A stretch of DNA of 64,000 nucleotides from Paguma larvata (Eukaryota > Chordata > Mammalia > Carnivora > Viverridae): the NCBI GenBank assembly GCA_030068075.1, contig CM057826.1:60547312-60611311 (forward strand). The letters are read 5' to 3'. Of the stretch, positions 1 through 10,859 are shown one piece after another. The first letter of the stretch is position 1, and the number at the start of each line of letters is the position of its first letter. The position numbers were made by a program, and so were the translations under genes. The notes under the pieces are model-generated. The model saw only the letters and a list, made by a program, of their open reading frames with translations. It ran no database searches and was not told the DNA's origin.

Positions 1-1080
1 TCTGGCCACCTTCTTGGCTGTACTGTCCCCGTCAGATCAGCACCTCTGGGCTGCTTCCCCTGATCCTCCCGGCTGGCTTGGGTGCCTCCTCTTGGTTCTG
101 CAGGTCACACGGGCGGCTTGAAGGCTGCTGTCGCGTAAATGGCTGCCCTTGCATCTGCAGCTCAACCCCCAGCCTCTGATTCCTGGAGGGCAAGGTCTTT
201 TCTGGCCTACCCAGGCATCTCCAGTTCCCAGCACGGGGCCTGGCATAGAGCGGGGGGTCTGGTGTGTGGCAAGTGGGGCCCCAGTCTTTTGGAACTGCCT
301 CAGTATTCACCTCTGACCGCATCCTGACTCAGGGTTCAGAAAGTCTGACTCTGGTGGCCGTGGCCTAGGCACGCTCAGATTGGGGGCCGTCCAAGGGCGT
401 GGGGAAAGATCCCGGGGATGTCTGCAGATCAGACCCAGAGCACGAAGAGTGGGAGAAGACGGAATGGGAGCAATGCGTGAGTGCAAAGGGACCAGAACTC
501 AACATTCCCGTCAGGCAAATGGACACATTACCAAGAAACAGGGTGAGGGAGCCCTGGGAGTGGGAGGGCTGGTAATTCTTAGAGAACAGGGGTCTGTGGC
601 TTATTACTAAAAACAAGCAACAGCACAGAAACAACACAAAATAAGCAAAAATCCATGCGTCCACTTAATTGTTTGATCTGCTCAATTCTCAAGGCTGCTT
701 ACAGTGGAAGGGAACTGGGCTATCAGTGAGTCACTCCCTGGGGATGCCTGCCTGTTTTTCCTTTCCTCCTTCTCCTTCTCTTCTGTCTGACCAAGGGACG
801 GGGCCTCGGCCCCCTGTGTCAGGCCTCTGCTCCACTTGCACACTAACATAGGAAAGGACATAGTCCAGTGCCAGGACCAGCCTCGCCAGGGTCGGTGGCC
901 ACGTCTAAAAACTGGAAGAGTGCGGGCTCCTCTCCCTCCTGAAAGTCTCCAATAACTGTACTCTCTTCTCCGTTCGCCCATCCTGTCAAGGCCCAGCCTC
1001 GTCCCGGGGCCCCCTGCCTCCTTTCTCAGGCTCCTGTCCATCCCTCTCGCCACCCCAGAGAAGGAGGCTTCCTAAGGAGC
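1..1080. other. Stretch with no recognised element
   Basis: Unique-looking sequence of mixed composition. Several short frames are open on both strands, but none has a recognisable protein. No SINE, LTR or RNA gene was seen. Confidence 0.5.
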
Positions 1081-1084
1081 CCGT

Positions 1085-1566
1085 CCCATGAGGGCTTTGC
1101 CACCTTTAAAACCCGTCTGCAGCTCCACTGCTCACCTGCCCTCTCCTACGAGCTCCGACCACCCAAAGCGCTCCCTCCATGATACCGTGCGCTGCCTGCC
1201 TCCCTGTCCTTTCGTGCCTGTCCCTTCCAGCCAGAATGCCTTTCCTGCCTTCACCATTGTGCACCTTCCCTACTCATCCAACACCCAGCCCGACACCCAA
1301 CCCCAATGGCCCCTGGCCTGTGTGGTCCTGCCAGCTTGCCCGCGCGGTCTGTCCTTCCTCTTGGGTTTCTTGCACCTGCTGTATGAGCCTCCCTTCTAGT
1401 ACCAGTTACATGGCCTTGACGGCATCGAGTTACCTGCATGTCTTGCACTCACTTGGGACCACGATGGTACCTTCTTCATCCTTGCACCCCAGCAGCCTAG
1501 CCAGTGCCTGGCCACCTGAGGAACCAAAAAATGCCTTTAATAACTGAATGAACAGGTGAATGAGTA
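1085..1566 (+). repeat. L2 LINE 3' fragment
   Basis: The pyrimidine-rich stretch about acquired-price-like CCTTCC and CTTCC motifs ends in AATAACTGAATGAACAGG and TGAATGAG, the typical old L2 3' end in sense orientation. It is diverged and has no intact frame. Confidence 0.6.
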
Positions 1567-1639
1567 GACAAAAAAAAAAATCCCCCGGCTGACCCAGAAA
1601 CTCTGCATTTATTAATAACACCACAGCTCCGGCTGCCTC

Positions 1640-2400
1640 ACTTTCAATATCTTCATTTAAAACCAGAGCCTTATCTTGGCTTCTAAGCTCCTTGACAATG
1701 ACGCATTCTCTTAAATGTCTTCTTTCTGATGCCGCATTCTGAGGGAGCTGAGACCCCGTTTATACCTTTGCCATTTGCTTCTGCCAATTTTTCATCCAAA
1801 CCCCAGGGGCTGCTTTCCTCGGGAGGAATTCTAATCTTTGCTGACAGCGGCAAATGGAGATAAGATGCTTTACTCTATTATCTGTTGTCTTGGTTTTTAT
1901 TGCTCTCCTATTTAAAAAAATTTTTTTTTTTACTCTGAGGATGTTTTAGGTGAGTTATTAAAAACATTGCCTGCTGGGTTAAGAGCAGAGTCATTATCTG
2001 GCGGGGAAACAATCTGCATACGAGGACGTGGTAGAGAAAGGCCATGAGTGTGTTTGATGTTTATTCTTACGTTTCTGGCTAGGGTTTTCCTGAGAATCAG
2101 AGTAACGATGCTGGCCTCGGCTTTTGTCTGGGCGCTGTCTCCGAGCCTGAAAGAAGTGCACCGTTAGAGTAACTTGCAGAAGTACATATTGTTATTAATT
2201 GATCATTGAAAGACAAATGTGGCTTTTTGTTTTGCTCTGTTTTTCACAAAAACATCCGTGGTGCTGTCTCAGAAGGAATGTGCTCAGGGTTCCAGGGAGG
2301 GCCGGGGCGACTCAGGGACCACTCCGTAGTTAAATAACTGAATCTGCTTTTATTGCTGGCTTCTCCTTCCCGTTGATGCAAACAAACAGTGGTAAGTAAG
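1640..2400. other. Repeat-poor block, candidate conserved non-coding element
   Basis: About 760 bases of moderate AT content without recognisable repeats. It contains homeodomain-like TTATTAATTGATCATTG at about 2190 and GGAGATAAGATGC (GATA-like) at about 1856. It sits inside the inferred NSG2 intron. Conservation cannot be judged from one sequence. Confidence 0.35.
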
Positions 2401-2689
2401 TGCTACAAGAAAGCAAGTAACTGGTGAATACATTTGATGTACAAGAAGACTGCCAGAGTCTCGTGAATATTCTTCTTTCCTAGGGACTCCTGCAGGGTGC
2501 GTTGGAGCTGGCTCACACCCCCTCCTGAGAGCCAGTTATGAAAAGTCTGAAAACCAGTTGCTAAACTGTTGGAAGCTTGTAACCAACCATAGTGGGAGTA
2601 TTTACACCATGGAAATGGGCAAACATGATGAATCACGCCCCCTCCCCAAGAGTGCAATGAAAGACCATACGGAAGAAGGGGAAACACAT

Positions 2690-2840
2690 GGGTTGGGGAT
2701 CTGTGCGAACTAAAGCAGGTCATTTCACCTTTCTGAACCTCTGTTTCCCCATCTGTAAAGTGGGATAGTGATGTGCACAGTCTAAGCCTGGCGTGAGGAC
2801 GGAGTTAATAGAAACTAACACGATACCATGGGAGCTCTCG
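2690..2840 (+). repeat. MIR SINE fragment
   Basis: Sense MIR signature: CCTCTGTTTCCCCATCTG followed by TAAAGTGGGATAGTG. Confidence 0.7.
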
Positions 2841-2959
2841 TCCTTATGTAATAGTTTCATTTCTGGGGAGTTGGTCATCTGTCCGGAAGGGACGCATCCA
2901 CCTAGGTTGGGCCTCCAGTGGCAAGCCATACCTCCTTCCATCTCAGTGGGCCCTCTGTC

Positions 2960-3475
2960 TCAACTGACTTGTCCTGGCACACCTGTCCCTCCCCACTCAC
3001 CCCGTCCACGGTGCCAGCTCTTGACCTTCCGTCTCCGTCTCACCCCCTTCCACCCATCATGAACAAAATCAGATTGGATCACGAGATCTTGCTTGAGAAA
3101 TCTTCAGTGGCTCTCCCCTTCCTACAGGCAACAGCATGGTGTTGCAGGCGTCCAGAGGTGGTCCTTGCTCTAGTTCCAGTCCCTCTGTCACTGACCCCCC
3201 GCACGCCCAGGTCTCCAACTTTGACATTGTTCCGCAAGGCTGCCATGCCTGTTCTCACCTCCACGTCTTTGCCCGGGAAGTTTTCCCTCTGCTCTATCCC
3301 ACGTGCTCTGTCTTGTGGCCCAGCTCAAGTCACCTCCTCCAGAAACCAGTGCTCGGTTCCCCAGGTCAGTTCTTCATCTGGGAGCCCCACGGTCCAACAT
3401 TTCCCGTGGCCCCTGTGCCTGTCTCTGCTTCGCCAGAGATCTCCAGCCACCGAAGGCAGGGCTTCATAATGTTTT
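2960..3475 (+). repeat. L2 LINE 3' fragment
   Basis: Sense L2 order is visible: AAATCTTCAGTGGCTCTCCC, then the TTCCTACAGGC stretch, then CAGCTCAAGTCACCTCCTCC. It accounts for the long open frames at 2918-3549. Confidence 0.7.
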
Positions 3476-3540
3476 TTACAGTCCTATCTTGGGGTAATAA
3501 GAGGAAGTTATTCACGGGGAGTAAAACAATATTTAAAAAT

Positions 3541-3572
3541 TATTTGTAATTAATTAATTAAGTAATTAATAA
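3541..3572. other. AT-rich palindromic run of TAATTA cores
   Basis: Overlapping TTAATTAATTAA and AAGTAATTAAT units give several homeodomain core sites within about 30 bases, between an L2 and a MIR relic. Confidence 0.6.
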
Positions 3573-3579
3573 CAATAAC

Positions 3580-3766
3580 TTCCATTTTATTGAACTTCTA
3601 TATGTGTCAGGTGGTTTGCTAGTCATTTTCCATTTCATCTTCACTATAACTCATGAAGGAAGCATCGATTTTCAATGCACAGAGGAGAAAACTGAGGGTC
3701 AGAGATGTTAGTTAAGATAAGATCACACAGCCAATAAGGGGTAGAATCAGGCTTTTCTGACCCAGT
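3580..3766 (-). repeat. MIR SINE fragment
   Basis: Antisense MIR order: TTATTGAACTTCTATATGTG, AGGAGAAAACTGAGGGTCAG, then GATCACACAGCCAATAAG. Confidence 0.75.
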
Positions 3767-3793
3767 GAGATGTGTGTGTCTGTGGATGTTTTC

Positions 3794-4005
3794 TTTCTTT
3801 CCTTTTTTTTTCTTTTGAGAGAGCAAGTGGGAGAGGGGCAGAGGATGAGAGAGAGAGAGAGAGAGAGAGTGAGAGAAAGAATCTTAAGCAGGTTCCCCAC
3901 CCAGCACAGAACCCAATGTGGGGCTCAAGCTCACGACTCTGAGACCATGACCTGAGCCGAAATCAAGAGTCAGATGCTTAACTGACTGAACCACCCAGGC
4001 GCCCC
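3794..4005 (-). repeat. CanSINE (older type) with target duplication
   Basis: It ends at the complement of the tRNA-like head (CCACCCAGGCGCCCC at 3991-4005) and has a GA-repeat internal stretch at 3847-3870. It is flanked by TCTGTGGATGTTTTC (3779-3793) and TCTGTGGGTGTTCTT (4006-4020), a slightly diverged target-site duplication. The body reads AGGTTCCCCACCCAGCAC, a variant different from most other copies here. Confidence 0.9.
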
Positions 4006-4538
4006 TCTGTGGGTGTTCTTGAGTGTATGTACGAGTGTGTGTATGTGGTCTTTTGTCTACACCCGTCTTCCAAATTGGGAAACCCTGCACATTTTGGGAA
4101 TTGGCTAAATTAAACTAAACCGAAAAGTGTTGTTATGTTAGAATGCTAAATTTTGCTGCCTATCCTTGCTGTTTGCCAAGCATTAGTCCAAGTTTGCTTT
4201 GGCTCTTTTCTTCCTTCTTTTCGTTGAATACACTGTTTGGCCAAGCCCCGAAAAAGGAAAAAGAGAAGCAAAAGTTCCCAAGGGAGAAATGCCATCTTCC
4301 TCACTGCCTGTCACGTGGCTTTGCCTCGTGGTCCCATCACACGCCGGGAGGGTTCATCTCCTGACTCTCTTGCTCTCTGGACCTCCACCGCTGCAACGCG
4401 TCATTATATTAAATGTGATTTAAAAAAAAATTGTAATGTTGAAGCTCCTGGAACTGTCAGAGACAGACAGGTCCTAACAAAGTGACTGTATGTGCAGCTT
4501 GTGTGTCACCACCATGTTCTATAATTATAAGAAAATTA

Positions 4539-4552
4539 GTTGTCATAGCAAC
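4539..4552. promoter_or_regulatory. RFX X-box-like motif
   Basis: GTTGTCATAGCAAC matches the imperfect palindrome GTNRCC-N(0-3)-RGYAAC with one mismatch and a two-base spacer. It lies in repeat-free sequence in the inferred NSG2 intron. Confidence 0.4.
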
Positions 4553-4699
4553 TGCCACAGAGGCCCAGCTTCCTCCTGGGGGTGCTGACAAGCTCCGCAG
4601 CTCCATGATCCGAGAGACTGGGAGGGAGTTTGGTTCTCCGAGAACAGTCAGCTGGTACTTGGGTGTCAATCATGAGCTTGATCGAATTCTCCACGACTT

Positions 4700-4866
4700 G
4701 AACTCAGTTGCGTTATGCAATCTGACGGGTGCTGGTTTCAGTCTAGTTCTAGAACACTCATTGGCTGTTTGACCTTGGGCAAGTTATCCCGTCTCCAAGA
4801 GCCTCAGTTTCCTCTTTAGCAAAATGGGGATACCTATGCCCACTTCCGAGGATTGTTGTAACAATT
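4700..4866 (+). repeat. MIR SINE, 5' part, split by SINE insertions
   Basis: GACCTTGGGCAAGTTATCCC, GAGCCTCAGTTTCCTC and AAAATGGGGATACC are classic sense MIR. The 3' part resumes after 5293. Confidence 0.85.
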
Positions 4867-4889
4867 ATTTTTTTTTTTTTTTAGTTTTT

Positions 4890-4930
<41 letters not shown>

Positions 4931-5293
4931 ATTTATTTATTTTTGAGAGGCAGAGAGAGAGAGACAGGGTGTGAGCAGGGGAGGGGCAGAGAGGAAGACA
5001 CAGAATCGGAAGCAGGCTCCAGGCTCTGAGCTGTCAGCACAGAGCCCGACGCGGGGCTCGAACTCACAGACCGCGAGATCATGACCTGAGCCGAAGTCGG
5101 ACGCCCAACCGACTGAGCCACCCAGGCGCCCCTAGTTTTTGTTTTTTAACGTTTCTTTATTTTGAGAGAGAAAGACAGAGAGAGACACAGAATCCGAAGA
5201 AGGCTCCAGGCTCTGAGCTGTCAGCACAGAGCCCGATGCAGGGGCTCGAGCTCGTGAACCGTGGGATCATGACCTGAGCTACCCAGGCGCCCC
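4867..5293 (-). repeat. Outer CanSINE of a nested pair
   Basis: The head-side part is 5148-5293, ending in ACCCAGGCGCCCC. About 27 bases of the head region (normally between CCTGAGC and ACCCAGG) are deleted. Its poly-T side (about 4867-4896) is separated from the body by a second SINE at 4897-5132. It was therefore present before the second insertion. Confidence 0.8.
4897..5132 (-). repeat. Inner CanSINE inserted in the tail of another
   Basis: A full-length copy ends in GCCACCCAGGCGCCCC at 5132. TAGTTTTTGTTTTTT occurs at 4882-4896 and again at 5133-5147, an exact 15-base target duplication inside the poly-T of the older SINE. Confidence 0.9.
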
Positions 5294-5355
5294 TGATTAT
5301 GTTTGTGACGTACCTGTCAGAGGGTCTGGCACCCCTGATAGCTATTAGATATCTT
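5294..5355 (+). repeat. MIR SINE, 3' part after SINE insertion
   Basis: TGACGTACCTGTCAGAGGGT and CTGGCACCCCTGATAGCTAT fit the 3' part of the MIR interrupted at 4866. Confidence 0.6.
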
Positions 5356-5444
5356 CCCCTTAACCTCCTCACTGTGAACAAGAGGAAAATGAAAAAATGC
5401 TGAATTAGAGAGAGTGGATGTTTAATAATAACATAATTATAATA

Positions 5445-5670
5445 GGGGCACCTGGATGGCTCAGTCGGTTGAGCGTCTGACTCTTGATTTTGACTCAGGT
5501 TGTGATTTCGCAGTTGGTGAGTTCGAGCCCCAGGTTGGCTTTGGTGCTGACAGTATCGAGCCTCCTTGGGATTCTCTCTCTCTCTCTCTCTGCCCCTCCC
5601 CTGCGTGCATTTTTCTCTCTCTCTCTCTTTCTCTCTCTCCATAAGTAAATAAATAAACTTAAAATTTTAA
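5445..5670 (+). repeat. CanSINE with target duplication
   Basis: Head GGGGCACCTGGATGGCTCAG, internal TC repeats, tail AAGTAAATAAATAAAC. Flanked by AATAACATAATTA (5427 on) and AATAACATAATAA (5671 on). The 3' duplication has expanded into a TAA microsatellite. Confidence 0.9.
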
Positions 5671-5899
5671 AATAACATAATAATAATAATAATAATAATT
5701 TTGGTCACATTTGTGGCTAGAAAACCAAATCAGTAAATAGAAATTCTAGGATGAATCATGTGTATCAGGGAAAGAAAGAGAGAAGAGAGAGAGAAATTAT
5801 AAATGAATATGCATGTAGATGAAACTGACTTGAATGAAAATTCCGCCAATTTTTTTTTAACTGCATTTCTTTGAAGCTAAGACAAAGATCTCTAGTGTC

Positions 5900-6020
5900 C
5901 AAACGAAAATCTCTGACCTGGGCGAGGAAGCCCAACTTCTAGTCTCTGTCTCTGGACCTCAGTTTTCCCATCTGTAAAATGAGGAAGTTGGGTGGGGTTG
6001 TCCCCAAGGGCTCCTCTGTC
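5900..6020 (+). repeat. MIR SINE fragment
   Basis: CTCAGTTTTCCCATCTGTAA and AATGAGGAAG are sense MIR. Confidence 0.75.
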
Positions 6021-6024
6021 TTTG

Positions 6025-6278
6025 ATGTTCATACAGTGGTTCTCTACCCGGGATGGTTTTGCATCCAGGAGACATTCGGCAATGCATGGAGACATTTATG
6101 GTTGTCGCAGCTGTGGCGTGTGCGTGCGTTCGTGTGCGCGCACGTGTGTGTGCACTACTGGCGTTTAGTAGGTAGAGGCCAGAGAGGCTGAATAAACAGC
6201 CTCTAACACACTGGATGACCCCTACAGACAAGAATTATACCAAATTATACCAAGGCTAGGAAGCATTGGTCTAGGACT
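6025..6278 (+). mobile_element. MER5A-like non-autonomous hAT DNA transposon relic
   Basis: CAGTGGTTCTCTACCCGGGA, GACATTCGGCAATGCATGGA, AGACATTTATGGTTGTCGCA, GTAGGTAGAGGCCAGAG and AAGAATTATACC follow the MER5A order. A TG/CG-rich expansion replaces part of the middle. Confidence 0.8.
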
Positions 6279-6699
6279 TGCCACCATGTTTATTGGTCTA
6301 AAACAGGCATTGTGCCGTTCTTGCCCCAACGAGATTGGTCCTGTTGGTTGAGTATTCAGTGTCTCATCCCAGCCTTGTCCTGGAGATTTGAAGCCCTGGA
6401 GAAATTAGTGAAGATAAAGACAAAAGACTTCTCAAGGTCCTGGGGGCTCAATAAAAATGAGATGGCCTTGGGAGCTGGGAAAAATACTGCCCTTTGAATT
6501 TTCTTTTCCCTTGGTACTGCGTAACTCTAAACAGACCAAATGTGATTGTTCCATGGGCAGAATGCAATTTTAGACCCATAAATAGCTTTATTATTATTTC
6601 TCTGCAGAGGATAAAAATGAGTCTTGTATATATTTCAACTGCACCCTCATTTCCAGCTTCAACCTTTGATTTTGACATTCCATGTCACAGCCAGCATGT

Positions 6700-7275
6700 G
6701 TCTCTTCGCAGTGTCATCACCATCACTTCTTACTCTTGCTTAAAATCATTTCGGGGCTTTCCCTGACCTTCATGGTGAAATCCGAACTGCTTAGTTCCTT
6801 GTACGTGGTCCTCAGAACCTGTCTTTTGCTCATCTCTTCAACCTCCCCTCCTTCCTGCCTTCAAATTCCTCCCACCAAACTATATCACTCACAGAATCCC
6901 AGGCACACTCTGCCCTATCTCTTCCACTGCTCAGCTTAGCTGTTTCCTGTACCCCGAATACTTTTCTCTCCCCCAGGATCTAGGGAACACCCATTTATCT
7001 CATTGGCCTGGCTCAAACACCACCTCCCGGACGCAGCCCATCCTAGTAGTCTGTCCTCTCTTCCCCTGTCAGATGTGGAGCTGCTTCCTCTGGGATTTTC
7101 CTCACTGGAGAGAGTTTGTCGACTTGACCTTCTATATGCAGTTATTTTCTTAACTGCGATTTTCCAATGGCCTGTGAAAGCCTGGGCTCTTGAAGACAGA
7201 CGCCATCCCTGGCTGAGTTCTATATCCCGGGTGGCCTTGAAAACAATAGATGGTCAGAAATTTTTCTCTTTAAAT
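6700..7275 (+). repeat. L2 LINE 3' fragment
   Basis: The order of CTTAAAATCATTTCGGGGCT, GGCTCAAACACCACCTCC, and AGACAGACGCCATCCCTGGC matches sense L2. Confidence 0.75.
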
Positions 7276-7384
7276 TAGAGTAACACATCTACGTGTGCAA
7301 AGTTCCAACAGTATAAGAGGCAAAAACTGAAAAATGTCTCCTTTTCTTTCCCTTCATAATCCCTCTCGTCTCAAATACCCATCG

Positions 7385-7600
7385 TCTATGTCTATGCTGC
7401 CCAAATTGGAAGCCTCTAGCCAGATGTGGCTATGCTCATTTAAATGAATCAAAATGAAATAAAATTCAAAATTTAATTCCTCAGTTACACAAGCTACATT
7501 TCAAGGGTCCAATAGCCATGGGAGTCTAGTGGCTACCATATTGGATAGCTCAAATTTATAGGACATTTCCATCATGGCAGAAAGCTCTATCGGATGGCCC
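7385..7600. mobile_element. hAT-type non-autonomous DNA transposon relic
   Basis: CTAGCCAGATGTGGCTATG, AATTCCTCAGTTACACAAGC, TAGTGGCTACCATATTGGAT and TTCCATCATGGCAGAAAGC match a common mammalian MER element whose ends read CTGTCCAATAGAA. I am not certain of the family name. Confidence 0.65.
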
Positions 7601-7704
7601 ATGAATGGTTTATGTTTCCATCTAGAGACATTTTCTATATGTCAGCATATATAGATTTATATATGCATATATACATTTGATATCCTTTTTGTTTCCTCAA
7701 ATGG

Positions 7705-7745
7705 GACCATTACATATATATATACATATATATATTGCCGAATAT
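7705..7745. repeat. TA-rich low-complexity tract
   Basis: Alternating TATA/CATATA units within the L1 relic. Confidence 0.8.
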
Positions 7746-9282
7746 ATATTCTGCACCTTGCTTTTTTTTTCTTAATAATATGTCTCAGAGATCTTTCCAC
7801 ATCAGCACATTGAGATCCCTTTTTGTTCTTGTTAATGACTGTAGACCAAGGGTTTTCATAATCTTTCTCAATCAGTGTCCTATTGTTGTTCTAGCTTTCT
7901 GTCTTTTGTTGTTAGAAAGCCTGCTGCAGTGAACTTCCTAGTGTGCGTGTCTACACACACGTGCACACACACACACATCTTTCATATATTTTTCAAGTCT
8001 ATTCGTAGAATATGGGAATCTTTCTCTTTCAAGCTTTGCCAGACAGTCTGTGGAGCTTCAATTTTAATAGGTTTGGCCAAGTTATCTACTAAAACGTTTC
8101 CGCTGATCTATTCTTCCTCCACCATGCCTGTAAGTGTGTTCTTTCCCACATCGCTAATTTTAACCATCTTTAAAAGCTTTATTAATCTGATATAGAGTAA
8201 ATGGCACCTCACCTTCGTTTAAGTTTGCATAGCTTTCATTTTCAGTGAGATGGAGCCCCTTTTCTGTTTACTAATTGACTGTTTGACCTTTGCTTCCTTC
8301 CTGGAAAACATCCAATTTGGTTGGACCACTTGCTGTTCCTTCCTACTGATGTGTGTGGCCTCTTTCCAAAGCTAAGCACTTATTCACTCTCACTTATTTG
8401 GTCCTTTTTAAGTTATCCTTTGCCTTTTGGTTTTGTTTATGGTGTAATTTTTTCTTAAGCTTGCAGGATTTCCTACTTTTGCTTTAATTTAAATTAAGCA
8501 CCAACTCCAGAAGGCATAAAGGAAAATATTGATACATTTGACTCTATAAAAATCAAGACCTTCTCCCACCCTAAACTCATGTTTTCTTCTGGTCCTTTTA
8601 TGATTTTATTTTCTATGTTAAAATTGTGATCCATCTGGAATTTGCAATGAGTAAGGTAGGAATCCAACTTTCTTTCTTGGTGAATGGCAGCTTGCCACTC
8701 GTTCCACATCCGTCCATCCACATCCTTCCTCTCTCTGACTTGTCCCGCCACCGTTTTTAGATACTGCATTCCCATGCGTGTTTGAGTTTACTGCTGGGCT
8801 CTCTCTTCTTTCGTTGACCTTATAATTATTTGGTATTGAAAATTGAGACAATACCAAATTGTGTCAATTACATAATTTTATAACACATGTTAACCATCTG
8901 TGTAAACTGTTCTTCCCTCATTCCTTTGATTTTTCAGAGATACCTTACCCCTTCTAGTGTGTTTGCTTTTCCAGATACATACGAATAGAATTTTTAGGTT
9001 CCAAAAAACTCATGCTATTTTTTAATATTAATTACACGAATTTGGAAATTAATTTGAGAAGCTACACCTTTAAAATATTGGGTCTTTGTGGCTATAGATT
9101 TAACTTTGCATCGGCCAAAGTCTTTTTTAGAGGTTCTAGCTGAGCTTTAAAATCATCTTTACAGTTCTGATTAAATTCATTACAAAGTATTTTACCTATT
9201 TTTGTTGATATTGTAAAAGGGACTTTTTCTTCCATTATATTTTCTAACTGATCATTATTTACACTTAAAAAAATGCTTTTGA

Positions 9283-9497
9283 GGGGCGCCTGGGTGGCTC
9301 AGTCGGTTGGGCGGCCAACTTCAGCTCAGGTCATGATCTCACAGTCTGTGAGTTCGAGCTCTGCGTCGGGCTCTGTGCTGATGGCTCAGAGCCTGGAGCC
9401 TGCTTCCGATTCTGTGTCTCCCTCTCTCTCTGCCCTTCCCCTGTTCACGCTGTGCCTCTCTGTCTCTCAAAAATAAATAAACATTAAAAAAATATTT
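9283..9497 (+). repeat. CanSINE with perfect 16-base target duplication
   Basis: Complete head, body, TC stretch and AATAAATAAACATT tail. AAAAAAATGCTTTTGA occurs at 9267-9282 and 9498-9513 with no mismatch. The open frame seen at 9273-9476 is a SINE artefact. It is inserted in the antisense L1. Confidence 0.95.
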
Positions 9498-10099
9498 AAA
9501 AAAATGCTTTTGAATTTTGTTACCAGGTAGTTGTGACTAACTTCTCTCATTTTTAATAATTTTTTTTAAAAAATGTAACCCTCTGTGTTCTCAACATATG
9601 TTATTGCACCATCTGTGAAAAATACTAATATTGCTCCCCTTTCTGATATTAAGTTTTCTTGTGCCCTTTCCCCAGTAGTTTGATTTTAGACTCCTAATGT
9701 CATTTTCTTGTCTAATTGCATTGGTCAATACTTCAGGTCTGCTATTTCTAACATTTTGCCATTTACATTTTGATGGATTTTTTTTCCTCTCTATTTAAAA
9801 TAGATTTTTAAATACTAAGCATCCTCACATGTCCACATTTGGTCATGGTACACTACGCAATTCTGTTTGATAATATATTATTCAGAAATTTGCTTTAATA
9901 ATCTTATGAGGTTATGTTGAGTGATTTTTGTGTGTGTGCCTTCTTTGTCAGATATGGTGTTATTATTCTGCTGCCTTTGTACAGAGAATGAACATGACTT
10001 TTTTCCTCCCCATTTCTCAGTGCTCCAGAAAATTTGAAAGAACAGAAAAATAATCTGTCGCTTTGAATCTTTTAAAAAAAAGTATTAAAACGTAAAGTC

Positions 10100-10680
10100 A
10101 TCTGGCTTAGTATTATTGGGAGGGTGTAGGTAGTTTTCAGTAAATATGTGAAAAATGAATAAACAGATTGTATTTGTCCCCAGCTACCTCTCTAAAGCTT
10201 TGAAAGCTTTTCTTTCGAAATGCACCCATTGTCATTCTCTTCATTGTAACCCCCTTCAGCAATTTTTTCCTAAGTGGCCCCATTCAGTCAATAAGTATTT
10301 CCCTAATAGCCACCATGACCCAGGCCTTGGGGTAGGTGGCATGGGTGATTCATGGAAGTAGCAGACATAACCCACAATCTAATGTTCCCGGGCTGATGGC
10401 ACACGCTAAACCCTCCATTTGTGTGTATTTATTTGATTTTAAAGCAGCATCACTTATCATTGAATATTCATAGAGCTCAGGGCGCCGTATTTACAGTTTT
10501 ACCCTTTAGGCATACACGAATTATTTTTGGCTCTAGAGTACAACACGTGACTCCATCACAGAGCACATCGGCTCTCCTTTTGTGTTGGAGCCTGCTGTCC
10601 TCTCTGTCGCTGGTGCCCCGAGTAGGGCCACACTGATCCTCAGCAGTGGAGCTCCCAGTGTGATTGACCTCTCTTTACTT
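10100..10680. other. Stretch with no firmly recognised element
   Basis: AT-rich at first, then mixed. A short MIR-like piece (TCAATAAGTATTTCCCTAAT) is near 10290. No gene is evident. Confidence 0.45.
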
Positions 10681-10689
10681 CCCGAGCAG

Positions 10690-10800
10690 GGTTTTTTTTA
10701 AATCTGTAAAATGGAGATACCAACCTTGTTTAGTAATACTTAGATGAGAAAACATTTGTAAAGCATCAAAACGCAGCGGGCACCCAGTAGACCTAGGTTT
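10690..10800 (+). repeat. MIR SINE fragment
   Basis: AATCTGTAAAATGGAGATAC then GCGGGCACCCAGTAG. Confidence 0.65.
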
Positions 10801-10859
10801 ATTTTCCCAAATACCTAGCTCCTTACTAGACTCTGAAGAAGCCCCTCGTGGAATATGTG

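Larger units (their letters stand above)
7280..10090 (-). mobile_element. Old L1 LINE in antisense, interrupted by younger insertions
   Basis: Reading the + strand gives antisense L1: CTGCTGCAGTGAACTTCC near 7920, GATCCATCTGGAATTTGC near 8630, and ORF2-type antisense AT-rich sequence to about 10090. The frame is thoroughly broken. It contains a hAT relic (about 7385-7600), an AT microsatellite (7705-7745) and a SINE (9283-9497). Confidence 0.7.

Noticed and set aside
4330..4550. Possible tRNA genes at the SINE heads
   Set aside because: The heads are tRNA-derived, but they are part of SINEs with bodies and tails, and no free tRNA with intact arms was seen.
9273..9476. Open frame reading MLLRGAWVAQSVGRP and similar frames at several places
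   Set aside because: These are translations of the CanSINE head; the same peptide recurs at every SINE.
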